A stretch of 64,000 nucleotides of DNA from an archaeon GW2011_AR5 (GTDB lineage Archaea; Aenigmatarchaeota; Aenigmatarchaeia; GW2011-AR5): assembly GCA_000806115.1 (NCBI GenBank), contig JWKQ01000001.1, positions 281,784-345,783 of the forward strand, read 5' to 3'. The translations under genes and the position numbers were made by a program. How positions within the stretch are numbered: the stretch's first letter is position 1; each line of letters begins with the position of its first letter. The notes beneath the pieces are model-generated. The model was not told the DNA's origin. It made no database searches and saw only the letters and a list, made by a program, of their open reading frames with translations. Shown here one piece after another: positions 1-7,326 of this stretch.

Positions 1-1
1 C

Positions 2-235
2 GACAACACTGGCAACTTTTCCTTTGGCATAAGGGAATACATAGACGTGCCGGGAATGGAGTACGACCCGAAGATGGGCGTGCTCGGGTTTGACGTATGC
101 GTCACGCTCGAGAGGCCGGGATACCGAATAAAGCGCAAGCGCCTGCCGAGAAAGCTCGGGAAGGAGCACACAATAAAGAAGGAGGATGCCATGGAATTTG
201 CAAAGCGGAAATTCGGCATCACGATCGAGGAGTGA
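2..235 (+). CDS. rpl5: Ribosomal protein uL5, C-terminal part
   Basis: The last 77 residues of uL5, which binds 5S rRNA in the large subunit. The reading frame is open from base 2 and the gene starts outside the window. The segment NFSFGIREYIDVPGMEYDP is typical of archaeal uL5, followed by the basic C-terminal region. It is followed by rps14, rps8 and rpl6, the normal archaeal spc order. The TGA stop is immediately followed by the first X-type hairpin. Confidence 0.96.
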   Translation, partial: DNTGNFSFGIREYIDVPGMEYDPKMGVLGFDVCVTLERPGYRIKRKRLPRKLGKEHTIKKEDAMEFAKRKFGITIEE

Positions 236-296
236 TACCGATACTTTTCTTTGAAAAAGAAAAGTCTAGGTATCGTCAAAAGAAATATATTATAAA
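234..296 (+). promoter_or_regulatory. X-type hairpin spacer, copy 1 (uL5-uS14)
   Basis: CTTTTCTTT (244-252) pairs with AAAGAAAAG (256-264) around a GAA loop, and GATACC (234-239) pairs with GGTATC (269-274) outside it. An A-rich stretch ending in ATATTATAAAA follows. The same plan recurs after uS8, the zinc ribbon, secY, eL39 and psmA. The T-rich arm could act as an archaeal terminator and the AT-rich tail as a TATA box. That role is inferred; the repeat and pairing are visible. Confidence 0.6.
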
Positions 297-313
297 AATG
301 AAGGGGTTTGATA

Positions 314-475
314 ATGACAAGAAAAAAGGCTGTCAAGAGAAAATACGGAAAGGGCTCGCGCGTATGCTTCCGCTGCGGCTCGAGCAAGGGAGTCATAAAG
401 AAATACAGGCTTTATTACTGCCGCAGGTGCTTCCGTGAGGTCGCGCAGGACCTTGGGTTCAACAAATTCAGGTGA
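314..475 (+). CDS. rps14: Ribosomal protein uS14 (zinc-binding)
   Basis: A 53-residue small-subunit protein of the archaeal zinc-binding S14 type. Two CxxC pairs are present (CFRCG and CRRC), and it ends with EVAQDLGFNKFR, as usual. The ATG at 314 is preceded by AAGGGGT, a good ribosome binding site. An ATG at 298 is in another frame. Five bases separate its stop from the uS8 start. Confidence 0.97.
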   Translation: MTRKKAVKRKYGKGSRVCFRCGSSKGVIKKYRLYYCRRCFREVAQDLGFNKFR

Positions 476-480
476 TAATA

Positions 481-867
481 ATGAGACACGACTTGCTTTC
501 GGACGTGATGTACGTCATAAACAACGCGGAGAACATAGGCAGGAAAAGCGTAGACATACCTGCGTCAAAGCTTGTGAAAGACGTGCTGATTGTAATACAG
601 CGCGCTGGCTACATCGGCAGCTTCGAGTTCATCGACGACAGGAAGTCCGGCAGGTTCAACGTGGAACTCATCGGGAAGATAAACAAGTCCCGCGCCGTGA
701 GGCCCAGGTTCCCGATAGCCAAGGACGAGTTCGAGAAGTGGGAGATAAGGCACCTGCCCGCCAAGGGCTTCGGTATCCTGATAATTTCAACATCGAAGGG
801 CGTGATGAGCCAGAAGGAAGCTGCCGAGCTCGGCGTCGGCGGAAGACTGCTTGGATATGTATATTGA
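481..867 (+). CDS. rps8: Ribosomal protein uS8
   Basis: A 128-residue uS8, a 16S rRNA central-domain binding protein. It begins MRHDLLSDVMYVINNAE and ends with EAAELGVGGRLLGYVY, both typical. ATG 481 is chosen because GGTGAT lies just upstream; an in-frame GTG at 472 overlaps that site. Its stop codon lies at the base of the next X hairpin. Confidence 0.97.
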   Translation: MRHDLLSDVMYVINNAENIGRKSVDIPASKLVKDVLIVIQRAGYIGSFEFIDDRKSGRFNVELIGKINKSRAVRPRFPIAKDEFEKWEIRHLPAKGFGILIISTSKGVMSQKEAAELGVGGRLLGYVY

Positions 868-940
868 GCCTTTTTCTTTGAGGAAAGAAAAAGCCTCAAG
901 GGAAAAAGAAAATATTAACGGTGGCGAACTGGCGTTCGCA
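866..940 (+). promoter_or_regulatory. X-Y spacer element, copy 2 (after uS8)
   Basis: GAG (866-868) pairs with CTC (895-897), and CTTTTTCTTT (870-879) pairs with AAAGAAAAAG (884-893). AAGGGAAAAAGAAAATATTA follows and could compete for the same pyrimidine arm. Next comes the Y hairpin GCGAAC-TGGC-GTTCGC (924-939). The 2515-2590 copy is nearly identical in X although the flanking genes differ. Confidence 0.7.
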
Positions 941-961
941 AAAATAAAAACGGAGTGAAAA

Positions 962-1054
962 AAGAAAAATAATATTTGAAGACAAGGTCTAGAGGAACCC
1001 ATGTTCTTTTGGGGTGAAATCTAGACCTTTTCTTTGTAAGAAAAGGGATCGATA
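962..1054 (+). promoter_or_regulatory. Z-type structured leader, copy 1 (before uL6)
   Basis: AAGGTCTAGA (984-993) pairs perfectly with TCTAGACCTT (1020-1029). Inside, ACCC (997-1000) pairs with GGGT (1012-1015) and encloses GTTCTTTT. The 3' arm of the outer helix overlaps CCTTTTCTT (1026-1034), which pairs with AAGAAAAGG (1038-1046), covering the ribosome binding site. The two helices partly exclude each other, as in translational riboswitches. Related leaders precede eL19, the RDD gene and thiI. No known riboswitch class was recognised. Confidence 0.7.
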
Positions 1055-1606
1055 ATGGAGAAGAAAGTTCAGGTACCGGACGGCGTGGAAGTCAGGGTAG
1101 ACGGCATGCGCGTCACTGTAAAGGGCCCGCTTGGCGAGCTTTCGAAGGACTTTGACGATCCCAGGTTCAACAGGCTTGTGAAGCTGGAGAAGAAGGACAA
1201 CGAAGTGCACGTCTCGAACCTTGACGAGGGCAGGAAAATAACCGCCATGGTGGGAACAATCGCAGCGCACGTCAAGAACATGATACTCGGGACAAGCGTC
1301 GGGTTCAGGTACGACATGAAGGTTATGTACACCCACTTCCCGATAACCGTGACGCAGACAGGGACGGAAATCCAAGTAAAGAACTTCTTCGGCGAGAAGG
1401 GCGCCAGGTCTGCCACGGTAGTTGGGGACACGGAAGTCAAGATAGACAAGGAGAACATAACGCTCACGGGGATCAACGTGGAAGACGTGGGGCAGACTGC
1501 GGCGAACATAGAACGCTCGTGCAAGCTGACCGGGCGCGACAGGAGAATATTCCAGGACGGGATATTCCTTACAGGAAGGCACCTGAAGAACGGGGAGAAA
1601 GTTTAG
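1055..1606 (+). CDS. rpl6: Ribosomal protein uL6
   Basis: A 183-residue large-subunit protein that sits near the GTPase centre. It begins MEKKVQVPDGVEVRVDGMRV, followed by the VKGPLGELSKDF motif, with a second uL6 fold ending DRRIFQDGIFLTGRH. Length and sequence match archaeal uL6. Its leader is the Z element, so it is separated from uS8 by 187 bases of structured spacer rather than being tightly coupled. Confidence 0.97.
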   Translation: MEKKVQVPDGVEVRVDGMRVTVKGPLGELSKDFDDPRFNRLVKLEKKDNEVHVSNLDEGRKITAMVGTIAAHVKNMILGTSVGFRYDMKVMYTHFPITVTQTGTEIQVKNFFGEKGARSATVVGDTEVKIDKENITLTGINVEDVGQTAANIERSCKLTGRDRRIFQDGIFLTGRHLKNGEKV

Positions 1607-1623
1607 GAGTAATGGTGATTTAG

Positions 1624-2352
1624 ATGTCAAAGAAGTTCAAGGCGCAGGATTATTTCAGGTATCCAAAGCTTGGAAAGAAATGGAGAAAACCGAGAGGCTT
1701 GCAGAGCAAGCTCCGCCTCAGGAAGGGCGGCAGCGGAATGCACGTTGCGGTGGGCTACGGCAAGAGATACACACCGCAGCCGCTTCTTGTCAGGTGCGCA
1801 AAGGACCTGGAGAACTGCCCGAACGGAGTGATATTTTCGTCGGGACTCGGCTCAAGAAAGACCGCAATGCTCACGCTGAAAGCGAAGGAGAAAGGCATCA
1901 GGATATTCAACATGAGGAAGGTCAAACGCGCCGCGCGCCTTGAAGCTGCGCTGAAGAAAAGGTCCGCGGAAAAAAAGAAAGAGGCAAAAATAGAGAAGAA
2001 GATGGGCTTCTTCGAAGAGGTGGTTCCGCAGGTGCTGGAGAAGGGAAAGACAAAAACTTACAGGCTCCGCGACCACGGATTAAAGGCGGGGGACACGGTT
2101 GCTTTCGAGAACACGCAGAAGAAGGAGGTTTTCGGGCACGCAAAAATAACCAACGTGGAGAAGACAACCGTCGGGAAACTCGACCTGAAAGATCCCGGAC
2201 ACCACAGAGTTTATGACAAGGTGGACGAACTGGTGGAGGCATTCAAGAGGCATTATCCTGACAAGGATGTTACAACCGAGACGGACGCGTGGGTTTACAC
2301 CTATGAGTTCACGCCTGCAAAGAAGCCGGCGGCTAAAAAGGAGAAGAAATAA
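1624..2352 (+). CDS. rpl32e: Ribosomal protein eL32 fused to an ASCH-like domain
   Basis: Residues 1 to about 115 are eL32 (PKLGKKWRKPRGLQSKLR, then PLLVRCAKDLENCPNGVIFSSGLGSRK). A lysine-rich helix follows, and residues 145-235 resemble an ASCH/PUA-like RNA-binding domain: KTYRLRDHGLKAGDTVAF, then GHAKITNVEKT, then a WVYTYEF strand. Total length is 242, against about 130-150 for a usual archaeal eL32. The ASCH assignment rests on pattern recognition. The stop overlaps the next ATG (TAATG). Confidence 0.93.
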   Translation: MSKKFKAQDYFRYPKLGKKWRKPRGLQSKLRLRKGGSGMHVAVGYGKRYTPQPLLVRCAKDLENCPNGVIFSSGLGSRKTAMLTLKAKEKGIRIFNMRKVKRAARLEAALKKRSAEKKKEAKIEKKMGFFEEVVPQVLEKGKTKTYRLRDHGLKAGDTVAFENTQKKEVFGHAKITNVEKTTVGKLDLKDPGHHRVYDKVDELVEAFKRHYPDKDVTTETDAWVYTYEFTPAKKPAAKKEKK

Positions 2353-2516
2353 TGTTTGTCAACTTCGGAAGCGGAAAGTGCCCGGTATGCGGCGACTTCG
2401 GCAGAACCATGGAGAAGAACGTCTTCCACTGCTCGAAGTGCCAGATAGCGTTCAATGACTTTTACATATCGAACTTCCACGAACTGAAGGACTACGAGAG
2501 CAAGTACTGGAACTGA
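2352..2516 (+). CDS. Small zinc-ribbon protein in the spc operon
   Basis: A 54-residue protein not recognised as any named ribosomal protein. It has CPVCG (residues 10-14) and CSKC (residues 33-36), so it should bind one zinc ion, and an acidic/aromatic tail ending ESKYWN. Its ATG overlaps the eL32 stop by one base, implying translational coupling. An X element follows directly. The position between eL32 and eL19 suggests a ribosome-associated role, by inference only. Confidence 0.85.
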   Translation: MFVNFGSGKCPVCGDFGRTMEKNVFHCSKCQIAFNDFYISNFHELKDYESKYWN

Positions 2517-2590
2517 GCCTTTTTCTTTGAGGAAAGAAAAAGCCTCAAGGGAAAAAGAAAATATTAATGGTGGCACGCTTGCGCGAGCAG
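2515..2590 (+). promoter_or_regulatory. X-Y spacer element, copy 3
   Basis: The X part from GAGCC through AAAATATTAA matches the 866-918 copy almost base for base. A Y-like hairpin follows (GCTT at 2577-2580 with GAGC at 2585-2588), with loop bases unlike copy 2. Near-identity of a spacer after unrelated genes shows it is a repeated element and not chance. Confidence 0.7.
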
Positions 2591-2605
2591 GAGAAAAACA
2601 GAAAG

Positions 2606-2684
2606 TAATATTCGAAGACAAAGTTTACAGGATCGCCTGTTCTTTTGGCGAGACGTAGACTTTTCTTACAAGAAAAGGATCCGT
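2606..2684 (+). promoter_or_regulatory. Z-type structured leader, copy 2 (before eL19)
   Basis: AAAGTTTAC pairs with GTAGACTTT, and CGCC pairs with GGCG around the same TGTTCTTTT loop seen before uL6. CTTTTCTT pairs with AAGAAAAG next to GGATCC and the ATG. Against copy 1 the inner helix changes ACCC/GGGT to CGCC/GGCG, a compensatory change that supports an RNA structure. Confidence 0.72.
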
Positions 2685-3149
2685 ATGACATCACAACGAA
2701 CGATGGCTGCGAAGATAATGAAGTGCGGCGAGAGCCGCATATGGCTGGACCCGACGAGGCTTGCCGACATAGAGGAAGCCATAACTTCCGCGGACGTAAG
2801 GCGCCTGATAAAGGACGGCGTGATAGCGCGCAAGCCGAAGCAGGGACTCAGCAGCTTCCGCAAGAACAAGATAGCTGCGCAGAAAAAGAAGGGGAGAAGA
2901 CGCAACCGCGGCTCCGTGAAGGGAAAGAAGGGAACCAGGCTGCACAAGAAGAAGACATGGATGAAGACCATACGCTCGCTCAGGAAGCTCATGGTCGAGC
3001 TGAAGGCGACGGGCAAGGTAGACAACAAGACGTACAGGGATCTTTACACAAAATCAAAGAGCGGCTACTTCCGAAGCAAGTCGCACATAATGATATACCT
3101 CGAGAGAAACAACCTGTTAAGGAAAGACGTCAGACCCGAAGCGAAGTGA
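2685..3149 (+). CDS. rpl19e: Ribosomal protein eL19
   Basis: A 154-residue eL19. MAAKIMKCGESRIWLDP and the basic tract KKKGRRRNRGSVKGKKGTR are diagnostic. ATG 2685 follows GGATCCGT of the Z leader; ATG 2703 (MAAKIMK) would give the length most relatives have, so the first six residues are uncertain. The stop overlaps the uL18 start (TGATG). Confidence 0.96.
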   Translation: MTSQRTMAAKIMKCGESRIWLDPTRLADIEEAITSADVRRLIKDGVIARKPKQGLSSFRKNKIAAQKKKGRRRNRGSVKGKKGTRLHKKKTWMKTIRSLRKLMVELKATGKVDNKTYRDLYTKSKSGYFRSKSHIMIYLERNNLLRKDVRPEAK

Positions 3150-3733
3150 TGAATATGCTGAAAAGAAGAAGAACGATGAAGACAGACTACGTGCAAAGGC
3201 TTGCCTTGCTCAAGTCAGGCAAGCCCAGGCTAGTCATTAAAAGGTCGCTCAACAACATACACGTTCAGGTTATATCCTTCGAAAACAACGCCGACAAAAC
3301 CAACGTTGATGTTTTTTCAAAAGCCCTGAGGAAGCACGGGTGGAAGGGACACTGCGGCAACATCTCCGCGGCATACCTCACAGGCTACCTTGCAGGACTG
3401 ATGGCGGTGAAGCGGGGGATAAAGGAGGCAAACGTCGACATCGGCTTGCAGTCTTCCAGAAGCTCGGCGCTGTTCGCGGTGGCTGCCGGCGCAAGGGACG
3501 CAGGCGTCAGGATAGCCATAGGGAAGGAAATACTCCCGGGCATGGACAGGATAAAGGGGAAGCATGTGGCTGACTATGCGGCAAAACTGAAGGGCACCGA
3601 CAAGTACCAGAAGCAGTTCTCCGCTTACCTGAAAGCGGGACTTGCTCCGGAAGACCTTCCAAAGCATTTCGAGGAGACAAAGGAAAAGCTCAGCGCGGAA
3701 TTCAACGTAAAAATCGCAAAGGCGGCAGAATAA
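3149..3733 (+). CDS. rpl18: Ribosomal protein uL18
   Basis: A 194-residue uL18, the 5S rRNA-binding partner of uL5. KSGKPRLVIKRS, VDVFSKALRKHGWKGH and YLTGYLAGLMA are typical of the archaeal form. ATG 3149 overlaps the eL19 stop; ATG 3155 is the alternative. The open frame continues far upstream only because it is a shadow of eL19. Confidence 0.96.
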   Translation: MNMLKRRRTMKTDYVQRLALLKSGKPRLVIKRSLNNIHVQVISFENNADKTNVDVFSKALRKHGWKGHCGNISAAYLTGYLAGLMAVKRGIKEANVDIGLQSSRSSALFAVAAGARDAGVRIAIGKEILPGMDRIKGKHVADYAAKLKGTDKYQKQFSAYLKAGLAPEDLPKHFEETKEKLSAEFNVKIAKAAE

Positions 3734-3775
3734 AACTGGAAGATAGAATAAATATATGGATAGAAAGGGATCGAC

Positions 3776-4474
3776 ATGGATTGGATACCAAGAACTGAAC
3801 TCGGGAAGCAGGTTGCTGAGGGCAAGATAACCCTTGACGAAATATTTGCGCTGGGCAAGAAAATCAAGGAGCCCCAGATAATCGACAGGCTCATGCCAAG
3901 CCTGCAGAGCGAAATCATATTCATAGGCGGCTCTCCCGGAAAGGGAGGTGGCATAAAGAGAACGCCAACCAGAAGGACGACGCGCATGCACCGTTCCGGA
4001 AGGCGATACAGGATATCCGCCATGGTGGTAATCGGCAACGGCAACGGCTACTTCGGAATCGGAAAGGCGGTCGCGTCGGAGAACAGGGTTGCGATAGAGA
4101 AGGCGACAATCAACGCCAAGCTCAACGTGATGCCCGTCAAGAGGGGCTGCGGCTCCTGGGAATGCGCGTGCGGCACGGAACACAGCATACCCGTCCAGAT
4201 TGAAGGAAAGTCCGGAAGCGTGCGCGTGCAGCTGATACCCGCCCCGAAAGGCGTGGGACTCTGCGTCAACAAGGAGTCGAAGAAGATAATGCGCCTCGCG
4301 GGGCTGCACGACGTGTGGTCGCAGTGCTTCGGAGAATCGAAGACAAGAAACAATTATGCTCTTGCGGTTGTGGACGCGTTCAGGAGAATGAACCGGATGC
4401 GCCTTGACTCGAGGCCCGTCACGAAGGAAGTTGAAGAGGGCTACGAAGAGGTAGAAGCGGAAACATCCGAGTAG
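3776..4474 (+). CDS. rps5: Ribosomal protein uS5
   Basis: A 232-residue uS5, involved in decoding accuracy and the mRNA entry channel. It shows WIPRTELGKQVAEGKI at the N-terminus, the double-stranded-RNA-binding fold around ISAMVVIGNGNGYFGIG, and the WECACGTEHSIP region of archaeal/eukaryotic S5. The C-terminal tail is acidic. It lies 42 bases after uL18 and 10 before uL30. Confidence 0.97.
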   Translation: MDWIPRTELGKQVAEGKITLDEIFALGKKIKEPQIIDRLMPSLQSEIIFIGGSPGKGGGIKRTPTRRTTRMHRSGRRYRISAMVVIGNGNGYFGIGKAVASENRVAIEKATINAKLNVMPVKRGCGSWECACGTEHSIPVQIEGKSGSVRVQLIPAPKGVGLCVNKESKKIMRLAGLHDVWSQCFGESKTRNNYALAVVDAFRRMNRMRLDSRPVTKEVEEGYEEVEAETSE

Positions 4475-4484
4475 GTAGAGCAAA

Positions 4485-4835
4485 ATGAGCAAGATACTTG
4501 TCATAAGGATGCGCGGCGAAATCGGAACGAACAGGGGAGTCATAGACACGTTCAAGATGCTCGGCATGAAGAGGATGTACTCGTTCGCCATAATCGAGAA
4601 CACGCCGTCCAACCTCGGCATGGTAAGAAGGATAGACAGCTTCGTCTCATGGGGCGAGCCGACCGCGGAAACGGAGAAGATGCTGGAGGGAATAGGCGTC
4701 AAGACGAGAGTCGGGGTAACGGGCGGGCTGAAATCCCCAAGAGGCGGATTCAAGTCGAAAAAGCTCCGCTATCCGCGCGGGAATTTAGGAAACTGCGGGC
4801 CGACAATAAACGACATGATCAAGAAGATGATATAA
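4485..4835 (+). CDS. rpl30: Ribosomal protein uL30, short form
   Basis: A 116-residue uL30. The N-terminal domain (MSKILVIRMRGEIGTNRGV) and the C-terminal strand segment (SPRGGFKSKKLRYPRGNLG, ending NDMIKKMI) are archaeal. Most archaeal uL30 proteins are near 150 residues, so an internal segment between about residues 58 and 80 appears shortened. The frame is intact and the stop abuts the uL15 ATG. Confidence 0.94.
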   Translation: MSKILVIRMRGEIGTNRGVIDTFKMLGMKRMYSFAIIENTPSNLGMVRRIDSFVSWGEPTAETEKMLEGIGVKTRVGVTGGLKSPRGGFKSKKLRYPRGNLGNCGPTINDMIKKMI

Positions 4836-5318
4836 ATGCCAGTAAAGTTCAAGCAGAAAACAAGAAAGTGGAGGGGCAGGACGAGCCACGGATGGGGAAT
4901 GAAGAAGAAGCACCGCGGCGGAGGAAGCCAGGGCGGGCGCGGACTCGGCGGCAGCCACAAGCACAAATTCTCATATGTCACGTCAAAAGAGCCTGACCGC
5001 TACGGCTACAAGGGATTCTACTCGAAAAAGAAGAGGCCAAAGGCGATAAACATCGACGAGCTCGCGAAGCTTGACGGAAACGCTTTTGATTTGAAAAAGC
5101 TCGGATACGGCAAGCTCCTCGGAAAAGGGACGATAACCCGCGCGGTGACTGTCACCGTGACCGAGGTGTCCAAGCAGGCGAAAGAAAAGATAGAAAAAGC
5201 GGGCGGAAATGTCCAGCTGAACGCCAAAAAAGTTCATCCTGTTACAAAGTCGTTCAAGAAGAGTGTTCAGAAAGTCGCGAAGCCTGCAAAAGAGCCCGAA
5301 GCCAATGAAAGCGAATAG
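4836..5318 (+). CDS. rpl15: Ribosomal protein uL15
   Basis: A 160-residue uL15 with the glycine/basic N-terminal extension (KKKHRGGGSQGGRGLGG) that threads into rRNA, followed by YGYKGFYSKKKRPKAINIDEL. It starts at the base after the uL30 stop. It is the last ribosomal gene of this operon; secY downstream has its own promoter. Confidence 0.97.
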   Translation: MPVKFKQKTRKWRGRTSHGWGMKKKHRGGGSQGGRGLGGSHKHKFSYVTSKEPDRYGYKGFYSKKKRPKAINIDELAKLDGNAFDLKKLGYGKLLGKGTITRAVTVTVTEVSKQAKEKIEKAGGNVQLNAKKVHPVTKSFKKSVQKVAKPAKEPEANESE

Positions 5319-5329
5319 GTGTTTGCATG

Positions 5330-5460
5330 GACGCTTGCCTTAGAGCTGCATGCAGTGGAAATTCATACAATCCGGCAGGCTTGCTCTATACTTTAACATA
5401 TCATCTTAGATTCATTGAAAATACACGACTTTAGCCGTGAATATAAGGAAGATTTGATTT
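5330..5460 (+). repeat. E-type paired stem-loop element, copy 1 (uL15-secY)
   Basis: The second stem is clear: ATCTT (5403-5407) with AAGAT (5449-5453), enclosing CACG/CGTG around a CTTTAG-like loop. The first stem (GCTTGCC with GGCAGGC) is weaker, with one G-U pair. The 3' part, GGAAGATTTGATTTCC, resembles the same part of the copy at 38158-38264. It fills most of the 179-base spacer. Confidence 0.45.
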
Positions 5461-5464
5461 CCAG

Positions 5465-5474
5465 GGCTTTTAAA
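5465..5474 (+). promoter_or_regulatory. TATA box for secY
   Basis: GCTTTTAAAA lies about 28 bases before the secY ATG, the distance expected for a leaderless archaeal transcript. secY is therefore probably transcribed independently of uL15. Confidence 0.55.
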
Positions 5475-5497
5475 AATTCAAAGCTAAGTGATGTAGA

Positions 5498-7021
5498 ATG
5501 GGCGTACTAGACAAGATAACGGGGATACTGCCGGGCATATCCGAGCCGAAAACGCACCTGTCCTTCAAGTCGCGGCTGAAGTGGACAGGCATAATCCTTC
5601 TGCTTTTCCTGATTCTCGGACAGATCTCGCTTTACGGCATCTCGCCAGTATCAAAGGAACGTTTCCAGTTCTTCGAGCTTGTGCTTGGCTCGTCCATAGG
5701 CTCGCTGATGACGCTGGGCATCGGGCCTATTGTCACCGCATCTATAATATTGCAGCTTCTGGTAGGCTCCAAGATACTTCCTTGGGATCTCAAGACGCCG
5801 GAAGGAAAACGCAAGTTCCAGGGAATGCAAAAACTTGCCGTCATATTCTTCTGTATTTTTGAAGCGTACGCATATGTCAGCTTTGGCGCGATATCGCCTT
5901 CATCTAACGACTCGGGGCTTTTCATATTCCTGATAGCGCAGCTCGCTTTCGGCGGATTCCTTGTCCTGCTTATGGACGAGGTAATATCCAAATGGGGCAT
6001 AGGCTCGGGAGTAAGCTTGTTCATCGCCGCGAACGTCACTACCACGATATTTGTCCGCGCGTTCAACCCGCTGACGCCGCCCGGGGAGACGATACCTGCC
6101 GGCATACTGCCGCAGTTCGTGGCGCTTCTGGGATTGGGAGAGGTTTTCCAGGCGTTCGCCGCGCTGCTTCCGCTTATAGCAACAATAATTGTGTTCCTGA
6201 TGGTGGTTTACATCCAGGCAATCAAGGTGGAGATTCCGCTCGCTTTCGGCTCCATCCGCGGCTTCTCGCGAAGGTGGCCGCTGAACCTCATCTACACTAG
6301 CAACATCCCTGTCATACTCATAGCAGCGCTCTTAGCAAACCTGCAGCTACTCGGCAACCTGAGCGCCAAGACGGTGACGGAAGCGGGAACGCGCTGCGGG
6401 CTGTTCGGATGCTTCGACACCAACGGCGCGGCAGTGTCCGGCATCGCATTGTTCTTCAACCCGCCGGTGACGCTGCCGGTGCAGATATTCTTTATCACGA
6501 TAATGATAGTCGTGTTCCTCGCCGCATTCCTGGCTTTCTACTTCAAATACCAGCGAGTATACCGCGTGATTTTCGCCTCCATAATAGCAGGAGTGGCGCT
6601 GGCATTTGTGATATCAATGCTCACAGTAGGACTGCCTACGGGCGAGGAAGGGCTGCGCATACTGTCCTACATGCTCATACTGACAGGCGGCTCTGTGATA
6701 TTCTCGATATTCTGGGTGTCAACCAGCGGCATGGACGCGCGAAGCGTGGCCGAGCAGATAGAGGGAATGGGAATGCAGATACCGGGATTTCGAAGAGACC
6801 CGAGAATCGTGGAAGAAGTATTGCAGAGGTACATCCCGACGATAACGATACTGTCAGGCTTATTCATAGGAGTGCTAGCGTCGGTCGCGGACTTCACGGG
6901 AGCGCTGGGAACAGGAACGGGAATACTGCTGACAGTGATGATAATCTACAACCTGTACGAGAACATCGCAACCCGCTATGTCGAGGACATGCATCCTTCT
7001 CTGCGCAAGTTCTTCGGTTGA
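5498..7021 (+). CDS. secY: Preprotein translocase subunit SecY
   Basis: A 507-residue multispanning protein, the central pore of the Sec translocon. LDKITGILPGISEPKTHLSFKSRLKWTGI at the start (plug and first helix region), GIGPIVTASIILQLLVGSKI in TM2, and GIGSGVSLFIAANV are conserved archaeal Sec61alpha/SecY features. About ten membrane segments can be read. Adenylate kinase often follows secY in archaea; here an X element, a Z leader and an RDD gene follow. Confidence 0.97.
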   Translation: MGVLDKITGILPGISEPKTHLSFKSRLKWTGIILLLFLILGQISLYGISPVSKERFQFFELVLGSSIGSLMTLGIGPIVTASIILQLLVGSKILPWDLKTPEGKRKFQGMQKLAVIFFCIFEAYAYVSFGAISPSSNDSGLFIFLIAQLAFGGFLVLLMDEVISKWGIGSGVSLFIAANVTTTIFVRAFNPLTPPGETIPAGILPQFVALLGLGEVFQAFAALLPLIATIIVFLMVVYIQAIKVEIPLAFGSIRGFSRRWPLNLIYTSNIPVILIAALLANLQLLGNLSAKTVTEAGTRCGLFGCFDTNGAAVSGIALFFNPPVTLPVQIFFITIMIVVFLAAFLAFYFKYQRVYRVIFASIIAGVALAFVISMLTVGLPTGEEGLRILSYMLILTGGSVIFSIFWVSTSGMDARSVAEQIEGMGMQIPGFRRDPRIVEEVLQRYIPTITILSGLFIGVLASVADFTGALGTGTGILLTVMIIYNLYENIATRYVEDMHPSLRKFFG

Positions 7022-7141
7022 GCTTTTTTCATCATGAAGCGAAGCTTCATGTGCGTCGTAAAGCAAGCTTTACAACGTCTTCAGAAGAAAAAAATCTCAA
7101 TCAAAAAAGAATTATTACAAGGTAGCTCACTGGCGTTCGCT
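7020..7141 (+). promoter_or_regulatory. X-Y spacer element, copy 4, with two inserted hairpins
   Basis: The X ends are recognisable (GAGCTTTTTTC with GAAGAAAAAAATCTC, then an AATTATTA tail), but the small loop of other copies is replaced by two hairpins: ATGAAGC/GCTTCAT (7034-7050) and GTAAAGC/GCTTTAC (7058-7073). A Y copy follows (GGTAGCTCACTGGCGTTCGC, 7121-7140). The outer pairing survives the insertion. Confidence 0.6.
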
Positions 7142-7161
7142 ATAAAAACATTAACTCACAG

Positions 7162-7326
7162 GTAATATCTGAATATAAAGTCTATAGGATCATCAGTTCT
7201 TTCTCGCAGAAGCCTCTAGGCTTCTAGAGACTCAGGTTGAATAAAGCTCAACCTCGAGTTGGCGAGACGTAGACTTAAACCAACTGACGCCAAAGGCGTC
7301 TTACGATACCAAGAAAAGGATCCGTT
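7162..7326 (+). promoter_or_regulatory. Z-type structured leader, copy 3, expanded (before RDD gene)
   Basis: The core AAAGTCTATAGGATC, CAGTTCTTT, GGCGAGACGTAGACTT and AGAAAAGGATCCGTT matches the eL19 leader. Extra hairpins sit after GTTCTTT (around 7213-7260) and inside the terminal hairpin (GACGCC/GGCGTC). Insertions fall in loops and spare the conserved core, as in the thiI copy. Confidence 0.65.

Noticed and set aside
2645..3148. A long N-terminal extension of uL18
   Set aside because: It is the eL19 gene read in another frame; uL18 begins at the TGATG overlap.
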